Source: an uncultured Bacteroidaceae bacterium | GTDB taxonomy: Bacteria; Bacteroidota; Bacteroidia; Bacteroidales; Bacteroidaceae | Length of the DNA stretch: 64,000 nucleotides | Direction: 5' to 3' | Assembly: GCA_934426255.1 (NCBI GenBank) | Contig: CAKRYD010000008.1 | Location: 30,250-94,249, forward strand | Shown here: positions 44,669 through 52,455 of the stretch, piece by piece | Numbering within the stretch: the first letter of the stretch is position 1 | How the letters are laid out: every line of letters begins with the position of its first letter | Program-made: the position numbers and the translations under genes | The notes under the pieces: model-generated | Databases searched by the model: none | What the model saw: the letters and a program-made list of their open reading frames with translations, nothing else | Told to the model about the DNA's origin: nothing

Positions 44669-45117
44669 GAGTTGTAATTCAAAGGGTTAGGCATGCTTCT
44701 GTAAGCATAGACGGGGCATTGAAATCGCACATCGAAAAGGGTCTGCTTGTTCTTTTGGGCATCGAGAGTGCCGACACTGTCGAAGACACCCTCTGGCTGG
44801 TAAAGAAGATTGCCGGTCTCCGCATCTTCGACGACGAGGCAGGTGTGATGAATTTGTCTGTCAAAGACATTGATGGAGAACTACTTGTGGTGAGCCAATT
44901 CACTTTAATGGCATCCTACAAAAAGGGGAACAGGCCTTCATGGATCAGGGCTGCGGGTCACGAAACGGCAATACCCCTGTATGAGGATTTCTGCAAAAAA
45001 ATGTCGAATGAGTTGGGCAAGGAGGTGAAAACCGGCACTTTCGGTGCCGACATGAAGGTGGAATTGCTCAACGACGGGCCGGTTACCATCTGCATGGACA
45101 CCAAGAACAGAGAATGA
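44665..45117 (+). CDS. dtd: D-aminoacyl-tRNA deacylase
   Basis: The 150-residue enzyme removes D-amino acids wrongly attached to tRNA. It starts MRVVIQRVRHASVSIDG and has the two active-site motifs SQFTL (about 78-82) and GPVTICMD near the C-terminus, the cross-subunit Gly-cisPro motif. It is coupled to uvrC through an ATGA overlap. Confidence 0.95.
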   Translation: MRVVIQRVRHASVSIDGALKSHIEKGLLVLLGIESADTVEDTLWLVKKIAGLRIFDDEAGVMNLSVKDIDGELLVVSQFTLMASYKKGNRPSWIRAAGHETAIPLYEDFCKKMSNELGKEVKTGTFGADMKVELLNDGPVTICMDTKNRE

Positions 45118-45160
45118 ATTTTCTTTTCTGCAATTGCGCCGGCAGTTGGAATGAAATGCT

Positions 45161-45168
45161 TACCTTTG
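45161..45168 (+). promoter_or_regulatory. TACCTTTG -7 box seven bases before the mazG-like ATG
   Basis: TACCTTTG matches TAnnTTTG. Seven bases separate it from the ATG at 45176, so the message is predicted to be leaderless or nearly so. Confidence 0.65.
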
Positions 45169-45175
45169 TCCTATC

Positions 45176-45514
45176 ATGAACGATTTAACCATCAGAGAAG
45201 CCCAAATCACCGTTGACAAATGGATCAAAACCATTGGTGTGAGATACTTTAGCGAGTTAACCAACATGGCATGCCTTACGGAAGAGGTGGGAGAACTGGC
45301 ACGCATCATGTCGCGCAAATACGGAGACCAGAGTTTCAAGCCCGGGGAAACGCAGGACCCTTCGGAAGAAATGGCCGACATTCTTTGGGTGCTGCTATGC
45401 CTGGCCAACCAGACCGGTGTAGACCTGACGCAGGCTTTCATGCAAAGCATTGAGAAAAAGACACGCAGAGATTCAGAACGTCATATTAACAACCCTAAAC
45501 TTAAAGCAGAATGA
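45176..45514 (+). CDS. MazG-like nucleotide pyrophosphohydrolase
   Basis: The 112-residue protein is a single all-alpha NTP-PPase domain. The metal-binding pattern is EExxE in CLTEEVGELARIMSR (about 34-48) and ExxD in EEMADILWVLLCLANQTGVDL (about 64-84). Such enzymes hydrolyse nucleoside triphosphates, often damaged ones, to the monophosphate and pyrophosphate. It overlaps deoC by four bases, linking nucleotide clean-up with deoxyribose breakdown. Confidence 0.88.
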   Translation: MNDLTIREAQITVDKWIKTIGVRYFSELTNMACLTEEVGELARIMSRKYGDQSFKPGETQDPSEEMADILWVLLCLANQTGVDLTQAFMQSIEKKTRRDSERHINNPKLKAE

Positions 45515-46443
45515 CAACAGAGCATCACCATCACCACCACGAGGAAGAAACACGCGAAACATCCAAATATGAGCAGATGTTTCAGAAGTACAATCTGCAT
45601 CTGCACGACGAACTCATACAGGAAGCCGCCAAAATTATCCTTTCGGAAAAGGTCAAAGAGAATAGCACAGAAGCTATAAAAAAACTCATATTCAGCTGTT
45701 TGGAAATCACTTCACTAAAAGTCACCGACAACGAAGAAAGCATTTTGAAGCTCACGGAAAAGATAAACCGCTTTGCAGACGAGAACCTTGACTTCCCCCA
45801 CCCCGCGGCCATCTGCATCTACCCCCGCTTTGCTTCGGTAGCCAGCAGCTCGCTTGAAGTCGACAATATGAGCGTCACCTGTGTGTGCGGTGGCTTTCCC
45901 TCGTCGCAGACCTTTCCGGAAGTAAAGACCGTCGAGACGGCTCTCGCACTGAAAGACGGTGCCACCGAGGTTGACATGGTTATGTCTGTAGGCTATTTTC
46001 TAAGTGGCGACTACGAGCAGGTCAGCGATGAGATTGACGAGATAAAGGCCATCTGCGGCGAAGAGACCAATCTGAAGGTCATCCTGGAAACGGGAGCTTT
46101 GCAGACGGCAACAAACATCAAGAAAGCAGCCCTCATGGCCATGTACAGCGGAGCCGACTTCATCAAGACCTCAACCGGCAAGGTTGAACCCGGAGCTACG
46201 CCGGCTGCTGTCTATACCATGTGCAAGGCCATCAAGGAATATCACGAAGAAACGGGACGCAAGGTAGGCATCAAGATTGCCGGAGGTGTACGCACCGTAG
46301 AAGACGCAATAGGATATTACACCATTGTAAAAGAGACACTTGGAGAAGAGTGGCTTACACCCAACTGGATCCGGTTTGGCTCAAGCAGTCTGGCAAACAG
46401 CATCTTGAGCAACATCAAAGGGAAAAAGGTGACCTATTTTTAA
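45511..46443 (+). CDS. deoC: Deoxyribose-phosphate aldolase with natural N-terminal six-histidine run
   Basis: The 310-residue TIM-barrel enzyme splits deoxyribose 5-phosphate into glyceraldehyde 3-phosphate and acetaldehyde. Class I aldolase motifs are AAICIYPRF, TEVDMVMSVG, LKVILETGAL, FIKTSTGK (Schiff-base Lys) and VGIKIAGGVRT (second active-site Lys). It is longer than the E. coli enzyme because of an N-terminal extension. Residues 5-10 of that extension are six consecutive histidines (45523-45540), followed by EEE. The ATGA overlap with the mazG-like gene supports this start, so the histidines are translated. Confidence 0.94.
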   Translation: MTTEHHHHHHEEETRETSKYEQMFQKYNLHLHDELIQEAAKIILSEKVKENSTEAIKKLIFSCLEITSLKVTDNEESILKLTEKINRFADENLDFPHPAAICIYPRFASVASSSLEVDNMSVTCVCGGFPSSQTFPEVKTVETALALKDGATEVDMVMSVGYFLSGDYEQVSDEIDEIKAICGEETNLKVILETGALQTATNIKKAALMAMYSGADFIKTSTGKVEPGATPAAVYTMCKAIKEYHEETGRKVGIKIAGGVRTVEDAIGYYTIVKETLGEEWLTPNWIRFGSSSLANSILSNIKGKKVTYF

Positions 46444-46477
46444 GCCGCAGCAAACCATCTTTGCCACAGGTCGTCGT

Positions 46478-46632
46478 TGCAGTCTGTACACATCGCACCC
46501 TACGATGCGGCACATTGCACCCTACGATCTGTACACATCGCATATTGCAGTCTGTACACATCGCACCCTACAATGCGGCACATCGTACCCTGCGATGTGT
46601 ACAGATCGCACGCACAAACCATACACATCGTA
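46478..46632. repeat. Palindromic-unit array C (7 units, TGCGAT type)
   Basis: Units are 46478 TGCAGTCTGTACACATCGCA, 46501 TACGATGCGGCACATTGCA, 46523 TACGATCTGTACACATCGCA, 46546 TGCAGTCTGTACACATCGCA, 46569 TACAATGCGGCACATCGTA, 46591 TGCGATGTGTACAGATCGCA and 46614 ACAAACCATACACATCGTA. Start distances are 23, 22, 23, 23, 22, 23. Spacers are ccc, ccc, tat, ccc, ccc and cgc. Nineteen-base units have a GCGGC core in place of TGTACA. No TGTTTC arm occurs here. The array lies between the convergent deoC and polyprenyl synthase genes. Confidence 0.9.
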
Positions 46633-46714
46633 ACTCGAAGGTTTTGGGATTGTTTTTATAGTATGTATATTGTGTGTTACAAGTGTGGCACAGGCTACAA
46701 GGCAATGAGCCTTG

Positions 46715-47689
46715 TCAAATGGTGCGCTGCAGCACAAAGTCTACATACTGCATCAAGGATTCGCGAATGGCTGTATGGGCAAATCCGGCAATAAGTGCCT
46801 CAGCTTTGCTTGCATACTCAGACATGCGCTGCTCAGCATAGTCCACCCCACCGTTCTGCTTTGTAAAGTCCACAAGCCTGAGTATTTCGGATTTGTCGGC
46901 AAGTCCCTGCTTGATTTTACGTGCAAGCTGTCTCATCTCTTCATCTGCCACACTGTTAAGCACATGGATGGCCGGCAGGGTGAGCTTTCCTTCCATCATG
47001 TCGTTGCCCGTGGGTTTGCCAATTTGCGGGTTGTCGAAATAGTCAAAAATGTCGTCCCTTATCTGGAAACACATGCCCACATTGTAGCCAAAGTCATACA
47101 TCATGCGGCAGGCCTCATCGGGAGCTCCCACGGAGATGGCCCCCACCTCAGCCGTAGAAGCAAAGAGGGATGCCGTCTTCAGACCTATCACATCGTAATA
47201 GGATTCCTCCGAAAACTCGTCAGTATAAGTGTTGGAAAGCTGGATGATTTCGCCCGACGACAGTTGTTTGCCCAATTGGGATATATGCTTCACAATGCGC
47301 AGGTTGCCTGTCTGTGCAGCCTTTTCGAGCGAAGAAGAAAGCAAGAAATCGCCCACCAGCACCGCCACCTTGTTACCATACTGCGAATGGAGAGCCACCT
47401 GGCCGCGTCGCTCGTCGCTGTCGTCAACAACATCATCGTGTATAAGGCTGGCATTGTGCAGCAACTCCAGCATGGCAGCTGCGTAATAGGTGGCATCCGT
47501 AGGTCGGCCAAACTCACGTGCAACCAAGAATAGAAGCACGGGACGCATCTGCTTACCGCGATGGCTGCTGACACGCTCGAAGATGGCATTCAACAGGGGG
47601 TTGGGATGACGCAATGTATCATCCAAAATGCCATTGAAGTGCTCTAAATCAGCACTTATAGGTGCTTTTATGCGCTCAAGTTGATTCAC
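46715..47689 (-). CDS. Polyprenyl diphosphate synthase
   Basis: The 324-residue trans-prenyltransferase makes a long isoprenoid chain, probably for menaquinone. The first Asp-rich motif is LIHDDVVDDSDERRG (about 84-98), preceded by GKQMRPVLLFL. The second is FQIRDDIFDYF, followed by GKPTGNDMMEGKLTLPAI. Chain length cannot be told reliably. The frame is open to an ATG at 47740, but that lies upstream of a -7 box (47708-47715). The GTG at 47689 gives the family N-terminus VNQLERIKAPI, so I take GTG as the start. Confidence 0.9.
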   Translation of the reverse strand: MNQLERIKAPISADLEHFNGILDDTLRHPNPLLNAIFERVSSHRGKQMRPVLLFLVAREFGRPTDATYYAAAMLELLHNASLIHDDVVDDSDERRGQVALHSQYGNKVAVLVGDFLLSSSLEKAAQTGNLRIVKHISQLGKQLSSGEIIQLSNTYTDEFSEESYYDVIGLKTASLFASTAEVGAISVGAPDEACRMMYDFGYNVGMCFQIRDDIFDYFDNPQIGKPTGNDMMEGKLTLPAIHVLNSVADEEMRQLARKIKQGLADKSEILRLVDFTKQNGGVDYAEQRMSEYASKAEALIAGFAHTAIRESLMQYVDFVLQRTI

Positions 47690-47707
47690 AAATCTTACTT
47701 TATGGCG

Positions 47708-47715
47708 CAAAAATA
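47708..47715 (-). promoter_or_regulatory. TATTTTTG -7 box that decides the polyprenyl synthase start
   Basis: The reverse complement of 47708-47715 is TATTTTTG. It lies 18 bases before the GTG at 47689 and downstream of the alternative ATG at 47740, which it rules out. Confidence 0.65.
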
Positions 47716-47778
47716 CGAATTTAATAAGGCAAAACCTCATTTATTTTCCCTATTTTTACATGCTGAAAAGAGTTTTGC

Positions 47779-50544
47779 ATGGAAAAAATCTACCTTCTGG
47801 ACGCTTATGCCCTGATATATCGCAGCTACTACGCCCTTATCCGCAACCCTCGGATTACTTCATACGGGTTGAACACCTCAGCCATTTTCGGCTTTGTAAA
47901 CACCCTCGAAGAAATCCTCACTAAAGAAAATCCCGACTTCATAGCTGTGGCTTTCGACCCTGCAGGACCCACCTTCCGGCACGAAGCCTACCCCGACTAC
48001 AAAGCACAACGCGAAGCCACTCCGGAAGACATCCGCAAGGCCGTGCCCTACATCAAGCAGATAATCAAGGCCTACAATATACCTATCTTCGAAATAGCCG
48101 GCTATGAAGCCGACGACATCATCGGCACCCTGTCCCGAAAAGCCGAGGCAGCCGGCATGCAGACCTACATGGTCACACCCGACAAGGACTACGGACAGCT
48201 CGTCACGAAGCATACATATCAATGGCGGCCTGAAACGGGAGGACACAGCCTGCTCCGCGAGGAGGACATCCTCGATAAGTATGGCATTGAACGCACATCA
48301 CAGGTAATCGACATCCTGGGCCTTATGGGCGACACCGCCGACAACATACCCGGATGCCCCGGAGTGGGCGAAAAAACAGCCAAAACCCTTGTCGAAAAAT
48401 ATGGCACCATCGAAGACATCTACAACCATACCGACGAACTGAAGGGAAAACTCAAGGAAAGGCTCATCGACAACAAGCAGCAGGTGATGTTCTCAAAATA
48501 CCTTGTCACCATCAAGACCGACGTGCCCCTCGACTTCGACCCCCAACAACTGAAACGGCAGGAAAGCGACCTCGAAGCCCTGAAAGCCATTTTCGGCAAA
48601 TTGGAGTTCAACTCTTTCATCAAAAAGATCTGCAGCAGTCAGGACACACATGAAGCACCTCCTGTTCAACGCGATCTATTCAGCTCAAATGCCGATGAGA
48701 CACACGAAGAATCATTTCGAGCGATTTTCAAGGCGGTTAAATTTGATATTTCAAACTACAAAGCAATTGACAATCAAGAAGAAACAGACAAAATTATTGC
48801 CAAAATTTGTGCTGAAAAAAACTTCGCTTTTAGCATAGCAACCACCTCACTCAGCGGCATCTCGGCCGAAATTTGCGGAATAGGCATAGCCCTCTCAGCC
48901 AATGAAGCCTATTACATGCCTATACACGACGACTTACGAAGTCGCGCAACCATCCAACGGCTCAAAAACATCTTTGAAAACGAAGATATAGGAAAAATCG
49001 GCAGCTATCTGAAGTTTTTACAATTAGTCTTAATGAACTATGGCGTCGATCTGAAAGGTCCGCTCTTCGACACAGCCATAGCCCACTACCTCATCCAGCC
49101 CGAATTGAAACACAATCCGGACTATCTTGCCGAGATATACCTACACCACACAGGCATCAGTCTGGAACAATACTTCGGCAGCCATTGGAGAGAAGAGCGC
49201 GACATGCGCCTGCTCCCCGACGACATCCGCAAGGACTTCACATGCGAACAGGCCGACACGGCCCTGCGGCTGAAGCCCATCCTGACCGACGAACTCAAAC
49301 GTTTGGACGAAACCCCTCTGTTTGAAAACATCGAGATGCCCCTGAGCGGTGTGCTGGCCGAGATGGAACACAACGGTGTTGTGATAGACCTTGACAAGCT
49401 TCGCGAGACATCGCGACAGTTCACCCGACGCATGCAAGACTACGAACACGAGGTTTACAGGCTCAGCGGCCACGAGGACAAGCCCTTCAACCTGTCGTCT
49501 CCGCGTCAGGTGGGTGACGTACTTTTCGGTGAGCTCCACCTCCTTGAAAAGCCCAAAAAGACAAAAAGCGGCCAGTATGTCACCTCAGAAGCAGTGCTCG
49601 AAGAGCTGCGTGCAAGCTCGCCCGTGGTGGACTGCCTGCTCAAATATCGCGGCATCAAAAAGCTGCTGTCAACCTATGTCACTGCACTTCCCGCACTGGT
49701 AAACGCGCGTACCGGCCACATCCACACCAGCTTCAACCAGACCGTGACTGCCACAGGGCGGCTCAGCTCGAGCAATCCCAACCTGCAGAACATCCCCGTG
49801 CGCGGAGACGACGGCAAGGACATACGCAGGGTGTTCATTCCGGAGCCGGGGTGCGAGTTTCTCTCGGCCGACTATTCACAGATAGAACTAAGGGTCATGG
49901 CCCACCTCAGCAGTGACCCCCACATGATAGATGCCTTCCGGCAGGGTCACGACATACATGCCGCAACGGCAGCCCGAATATATCACAAGCCAATCACTGA
50001 CGTAACTTCTGACGAACGCCGCAAGGCCAAGACGGCCAACTTCGGCATTATCTATGGCATCACCGTCTTCGGACTGGCACAGCGCATAGGCATTTCGCGC
50101 ACAGAAGCCAAGGAACTCATCGACAACTATTTCAACACCTTCCCCGGCATACGCGACTTTATGGATGCCTGTATTGCCAAAGCGCGGCAGAGGGGTTATG
50201 CAGAAACCATCTTTCACCGCCGCCGCTACCTGCCCGACATCAGTTCGCGCAACGCTGTTGTGAGGGGCTATGCCGAACGCAATGCCATCAATGCACCCAT
50301 ACAAGGCTCGGCTGCCGACATCATCAAGGCGGCCATGGTGAGCATCAGCCAAAGGTTTCACGAAGAGCAGCTACAGTCCAAGATGATTCTTCAGGTACAC
50401 GACGAGCTCGACTTCAGTGTGTTGCCCGAAGAGAAAGAGCGGGTTGCACTCATCGTCAAGACAGAGATGGAGCAGGCCTTTGCCATGCAGGTGCCTCTCG
50501 TTGCCGAACTGGGATGGGGCTCCAACTGGCTTGAGGCTCACTGA
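47779..50544 (+). CDS. polA: DNA polymerase I with a degenerate proofreading domain
   Basis: The 921-residue enzyme has an intact 5' nuclease domain (about 1-290: YEADDIIGTL, TPDKDYGQL, GDTADNIPGCPGVGEKTA). Its family A polymerase domain is also intact (about 510-921: DYSQIELRVMAHL, RRKAKTANFGIIYG, QVHDELDF). Between them the 3'-5' exonuclease domain has lost its catalytic residues. Against E. coli the DTE motif reads SIA (Ser352, Ala354), the exo II Asp is Leu414, and the exo III Asp is Gln491. Proofreading by this domain is therefore not expected. Bases 48721-48840, covering the start of that domain, are only 32% G+C, against 63% at 49201-49260. Confidence 0.95.
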   Translation: MEKIYLLDAYALIYRSYYALIRNPRITSYGLNTSAIFGFVNTLEEILTKENPDFIAVAFDPAGPTFRHEAYPDYKAQREATPEDIRKAVPYIKQIIKAYNIPIFEIAGYEADDIIGTLSRKAEAAGMQTYMVTPDKDYGQLVTKHTYQWRPETGGHSLLREEDILDKYGIERTSQVIDILGLMGDTADNIPGCPGVGEKTAKTLVEKYGTIEDIYNHTDELKGKLKERLIDNKQQVMFSKYLVTIKTDVPLDFDPQQLKRQESDLEALKAIFGKLEFNSFIKKICSSQDTHEAPPVQRDLFSSNADETHEESFRAIFKAVKFDISNYKAIDNQEETDKIIAKICAEKNFAFSIATTSLSGISAEICGIGIALSANEAYYMPIHDDLRSRATIQRLKNIFENEDIGKIGSYLKFLQLVLMNYGVDLKGPLFDTAIAHYLIQPELKHNPDYLAEIYLHHTGISLEQYFGSHWREERDMRLLPDDIRKDFTCEQADTALRLKPILTDELKRLDETPLFENIEMPLSGVLAEMEHNGVVIDLDKLRETSRQFTRRMQDYEHEVYRLSGHEDKPFNLSSPRQVGDVLFGELHLLEKPKKTKSGQYVTSEAVLEELRASSPVVDCLLKYRGIKKLLSTYVTALPALVNARTGHIHTSFNQTVTATGRLSSSNPNLQNIPVRGDDGKDIRRVFIPEPGCEFLSADYSQIELRVMAHLSSDPHMIDAFRQGHDIHAATAARIYHKPITDVTSDERRKAKTANFGIIYGITVFGLAQRIGISRTEAKELIDNYFNTFPGIRDFMDACIAKARQRGYAETIFHRRRYLPDISSRNAVVRGYAERNAINAPIQGSAADIIKAAMVSISQRFHEEQLQSKMILQVHDELDFSVLPEEKERVALIVKTEMEQAFAMQVPLVAELGWGSNWLEAH

Positions 50545-50593
50545 CAAGGCTGCTCCCCTACCCTAAAAACCCATTAATTACATTCATATATCA

Positions 50594-52204
50594 ATGAAAC
50601 AATTCAAACATGTGCTGTTAGCACTCATGCTTTTCACCGCAACTACGGCCATGGCCGAGGTGAACATCATTCCCAAACCTACGAAAGTTGTCGAAGGCAC
50701 AGGGACATTCCGGCTGGCCGACGGACAGACCATCGGCTTCAACAATGCTGCCATCAAGGATGCAGCCTACTACCTGCGCCGCATTCTGACACGCGCCACA
50801 GGCTACAATAAGATAAAGGTGCGCCAGGGACAAGGCCAGATAAGCCTTGTGATGCAGACACCCCGCAACGACAAGGACGAGAGCTACACCCTCTCGGTCA
50901 CCGGCAAGAAAGTCACCATCAAGGCCAAAAGCTACCGCGGCATCGTCAACGGCATAGCTTCGTTGCGCCAGCTTCTGCCCGACGAAATAGAGAAGCGCGA
51001 GGTGGCAACCGGAGTGGACTGGACTGTTCCTGCCGTAGAAATCTATGACAAACCTGCCTACCATTGGCGCGGACTCATGCTCGACCCCTCGCGCCACTTC
51101 TATTCAGTTGAGGAGACAGAACGCTTCCTTGACCACATGGCCCTCTACAAATACAACAAGTTCCACTGGCATCTCATCGACGGTGTGGGCTGGCGTATAC
51201 AGATCAACAAGTATCCCCTGCTCACCGAAAAGGGAGCCTGGCGCGAGTTCCGTCCCGACATCGACATTGCATGCCAGAACCGTGCCAAGGCCGAAAACAA
51301 TCCTACGCTGCAGATTCCCGAGAAGTATTGCAAGACAGTCGACGGCAAAAAGCTCTACGGTGGCTTTTATACGCAGGATGATATTCGCGAAGTGGTGCGC
51401 TTTGCAGCAGTCAGAGGAATCGACGTTATACCGGAAATCGACATGCCGGGCCACAATTGGGTGACCACGCAATGTTATCCTTGGCTGTCGTGTAGCAACG
51501 ATGGTGAGGACCCATTGTGCCTGGGCAAAGAGTCCACTCTGGAATTTTGCAAGAACGTATATGCAGAGATCTTCAAGCTCTTCCCCTATGAATATGCACA
51601 TATAGGTGGCGATGAAGTAAACCGCGATCACTGGACAAAGTGCCCCGCCTGCCAAAAACGTATCAAGGACGAAAGCCTGAAAGATGTGGCTGAGCTCCAG
51701 GCTTGGTTTACCAAATATATGGAACGTTACTTCAACCAACACGGCAGAAAGCTGATGGGATGGGACGAGATTCTTGAGGGCGGCCTGTCCAAAACGGCCA
51801 CTGTGTATTGGTGGAGAGGCGACCATGCCGACGTGGCACAGAAGTCAACCAATATGGGCAACGAGGTTGTGGTGTGCCCCACCACCTACTGCTACTTCGA
51901 TTACGGCCAGGACAACAACACCATCAAGCGCATCTACACGAGCGATGTGATTCCTGCCGACCTCAACGAAAAGCAGCTCAAACTCATCAAAGGCATACAA
52001 TCCAATATATGGGGCGAGTTCATCCCCACCGAGGCACGCATGCAGTTTATGGCCTTTCCGCGGGCTCTCGCCATGGTGGAAAAGGCATGGACCCCCAAAG
52101 CCGAACAAAACTGGGACGACTTCCTGAAACGCATGAAGGCGCAGCTCTCGCGTCTGCAGGCTGCAGGCATCAACTACCGTCCCTTGGAGACCACACAGCC
52201 ATAG
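50594..52204 (+). CDS. Secreted GH20 beta-N-acetylhexosaminidase
   Basis: The 536-residue protein has a signal peptide (KHVLLALMLFTATTAMA), a GH20b-type N-terminal domain (about 23-150) and the catalytic barrel. Barrel motifs are YHWRGLMLDPSRHF, KYNKFHWHLIDGVGWRIQI, VIPEIDMPGH and the catalytic pair in HIGGDEVNRDHW (Asp340 orients the acetamido group, Glu341 is the general acid). It releases terminal GlcNAc or GalNAc from host or peptidoglycan-derived glycans and complements the GH95 enzyme encoded at 17317. It lies 49 bases after polA without an obvious promoter box. Confidence 0.94.
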   Translation: MKQFKHVLLALMLFTATTAMAEVNIIPKPTKVVEGTGTFRLADGQTIGFNNAAIKDAAYYLRRILTRATGYNKIKVRQGQGQISLVMQTPRNDKDESYTLSVTGKKVTIKAKSYRGIVNGIASLRQLLPDEIEKREVATGVDWTVPAVEIYDKPAYHWRGLMLDPSRHFYSVEETERFLDHMALYKYNKFHWHLIDGVGWRIQINKYPLLTEKGAWREFRPDIDIACQNRAKAENNPTLQIPEKYCKTVDGKKLYGGFYTQDDIREVVRFAAVRGIDVIPEIDMPGHNWVTTQCYPWLSCSNDGEDPLCLGKESTLEFCKNVYAEIFKLFPYEYAHIGGDEVNRDHWTKCPACQKRIKDESLKDVAELQAWFTKYMERYFNQHGRKLMGWDEILEGGLSKTATVYWWRGDHADVAQKSTNMGNEVVVCPTTYCYFDYGQDNNTIKRIYTSDVIPADLNEKQLKLIKGIQSNIWGEFIPTEARMQFMAFPRALAMVEKAWTPKAEQNWDDFLKRMKAQLSRLQAAGINYRPLETTQP

Positions 52205-52225
52205 AGCTTCTTTGAGACTCACAAC

Positions 52226-52267
52226 AAAAACTCCCGGTATGCACCGAAAAGCATATCGGGAGTTTTT
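52226..52267 (+). terminator. Intrinsic terminator after GH20
   Basis: Bases 52226-52242 pair with 52251-52267 (17 pairs, one mismatch or wobble) around an 8-base loop. The stem is flanked by A5 and T5, so it can act on both strands. Confidence 0.88.
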
Positions 52268-52329
52268 GTCTTTATGAGCTGAAAATTCAGTCTCTGGCAA
52301 GGAAAATCACATCCCCGCAGACCTCTGCT

Positions 52330-52440
52330 TGCGATGTGTACAGATCGCAACGTGTTTCATGTAGGTGAAACAACGTGTGACATGTACAGGAAACAACCTG
52401 TTTCAAGCCAGGAAACAACCTGCGATGTGTACAGATCATA
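52330..52440. repeat. Palindromic-unit array D (5 units)
   Basis: Units are 52330 TGCGATGTGTACAGATCGCA, 52353 TGTTTCATGTAGGTGAAACA, 52376 TGTGACATGTACAGGAAACA, 52399 TGTTTCAAGCCAGGAAACA and 52421 TGCGATGTGTACAGATCATA. Start distances are 23, 23, 23, 22; spacers are acg, acg, acc and acc. Unit 1 is identical to the sixth unit of array C, and unit 3 differs at one base from the fifth unit of array A. It lies between the convergent GH20 and copA genes. Confidence 0.9.
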
Positions 52441-52455
52441 GGGCCTAAGCCTTGG

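Noticed and set aside
47690..47740. ATG start of the polyprenyl synthase at 47740
   Set aside because: The -7 box at 47708-47715 is downstream of it; GTG at 47689 fits both promoter and family N-terminus.
15106..52440. CRISPR array
   Set aside because: The constant 3-base spacing leaves no room for unique spacers, the units vary, and no cas gene is in the window.
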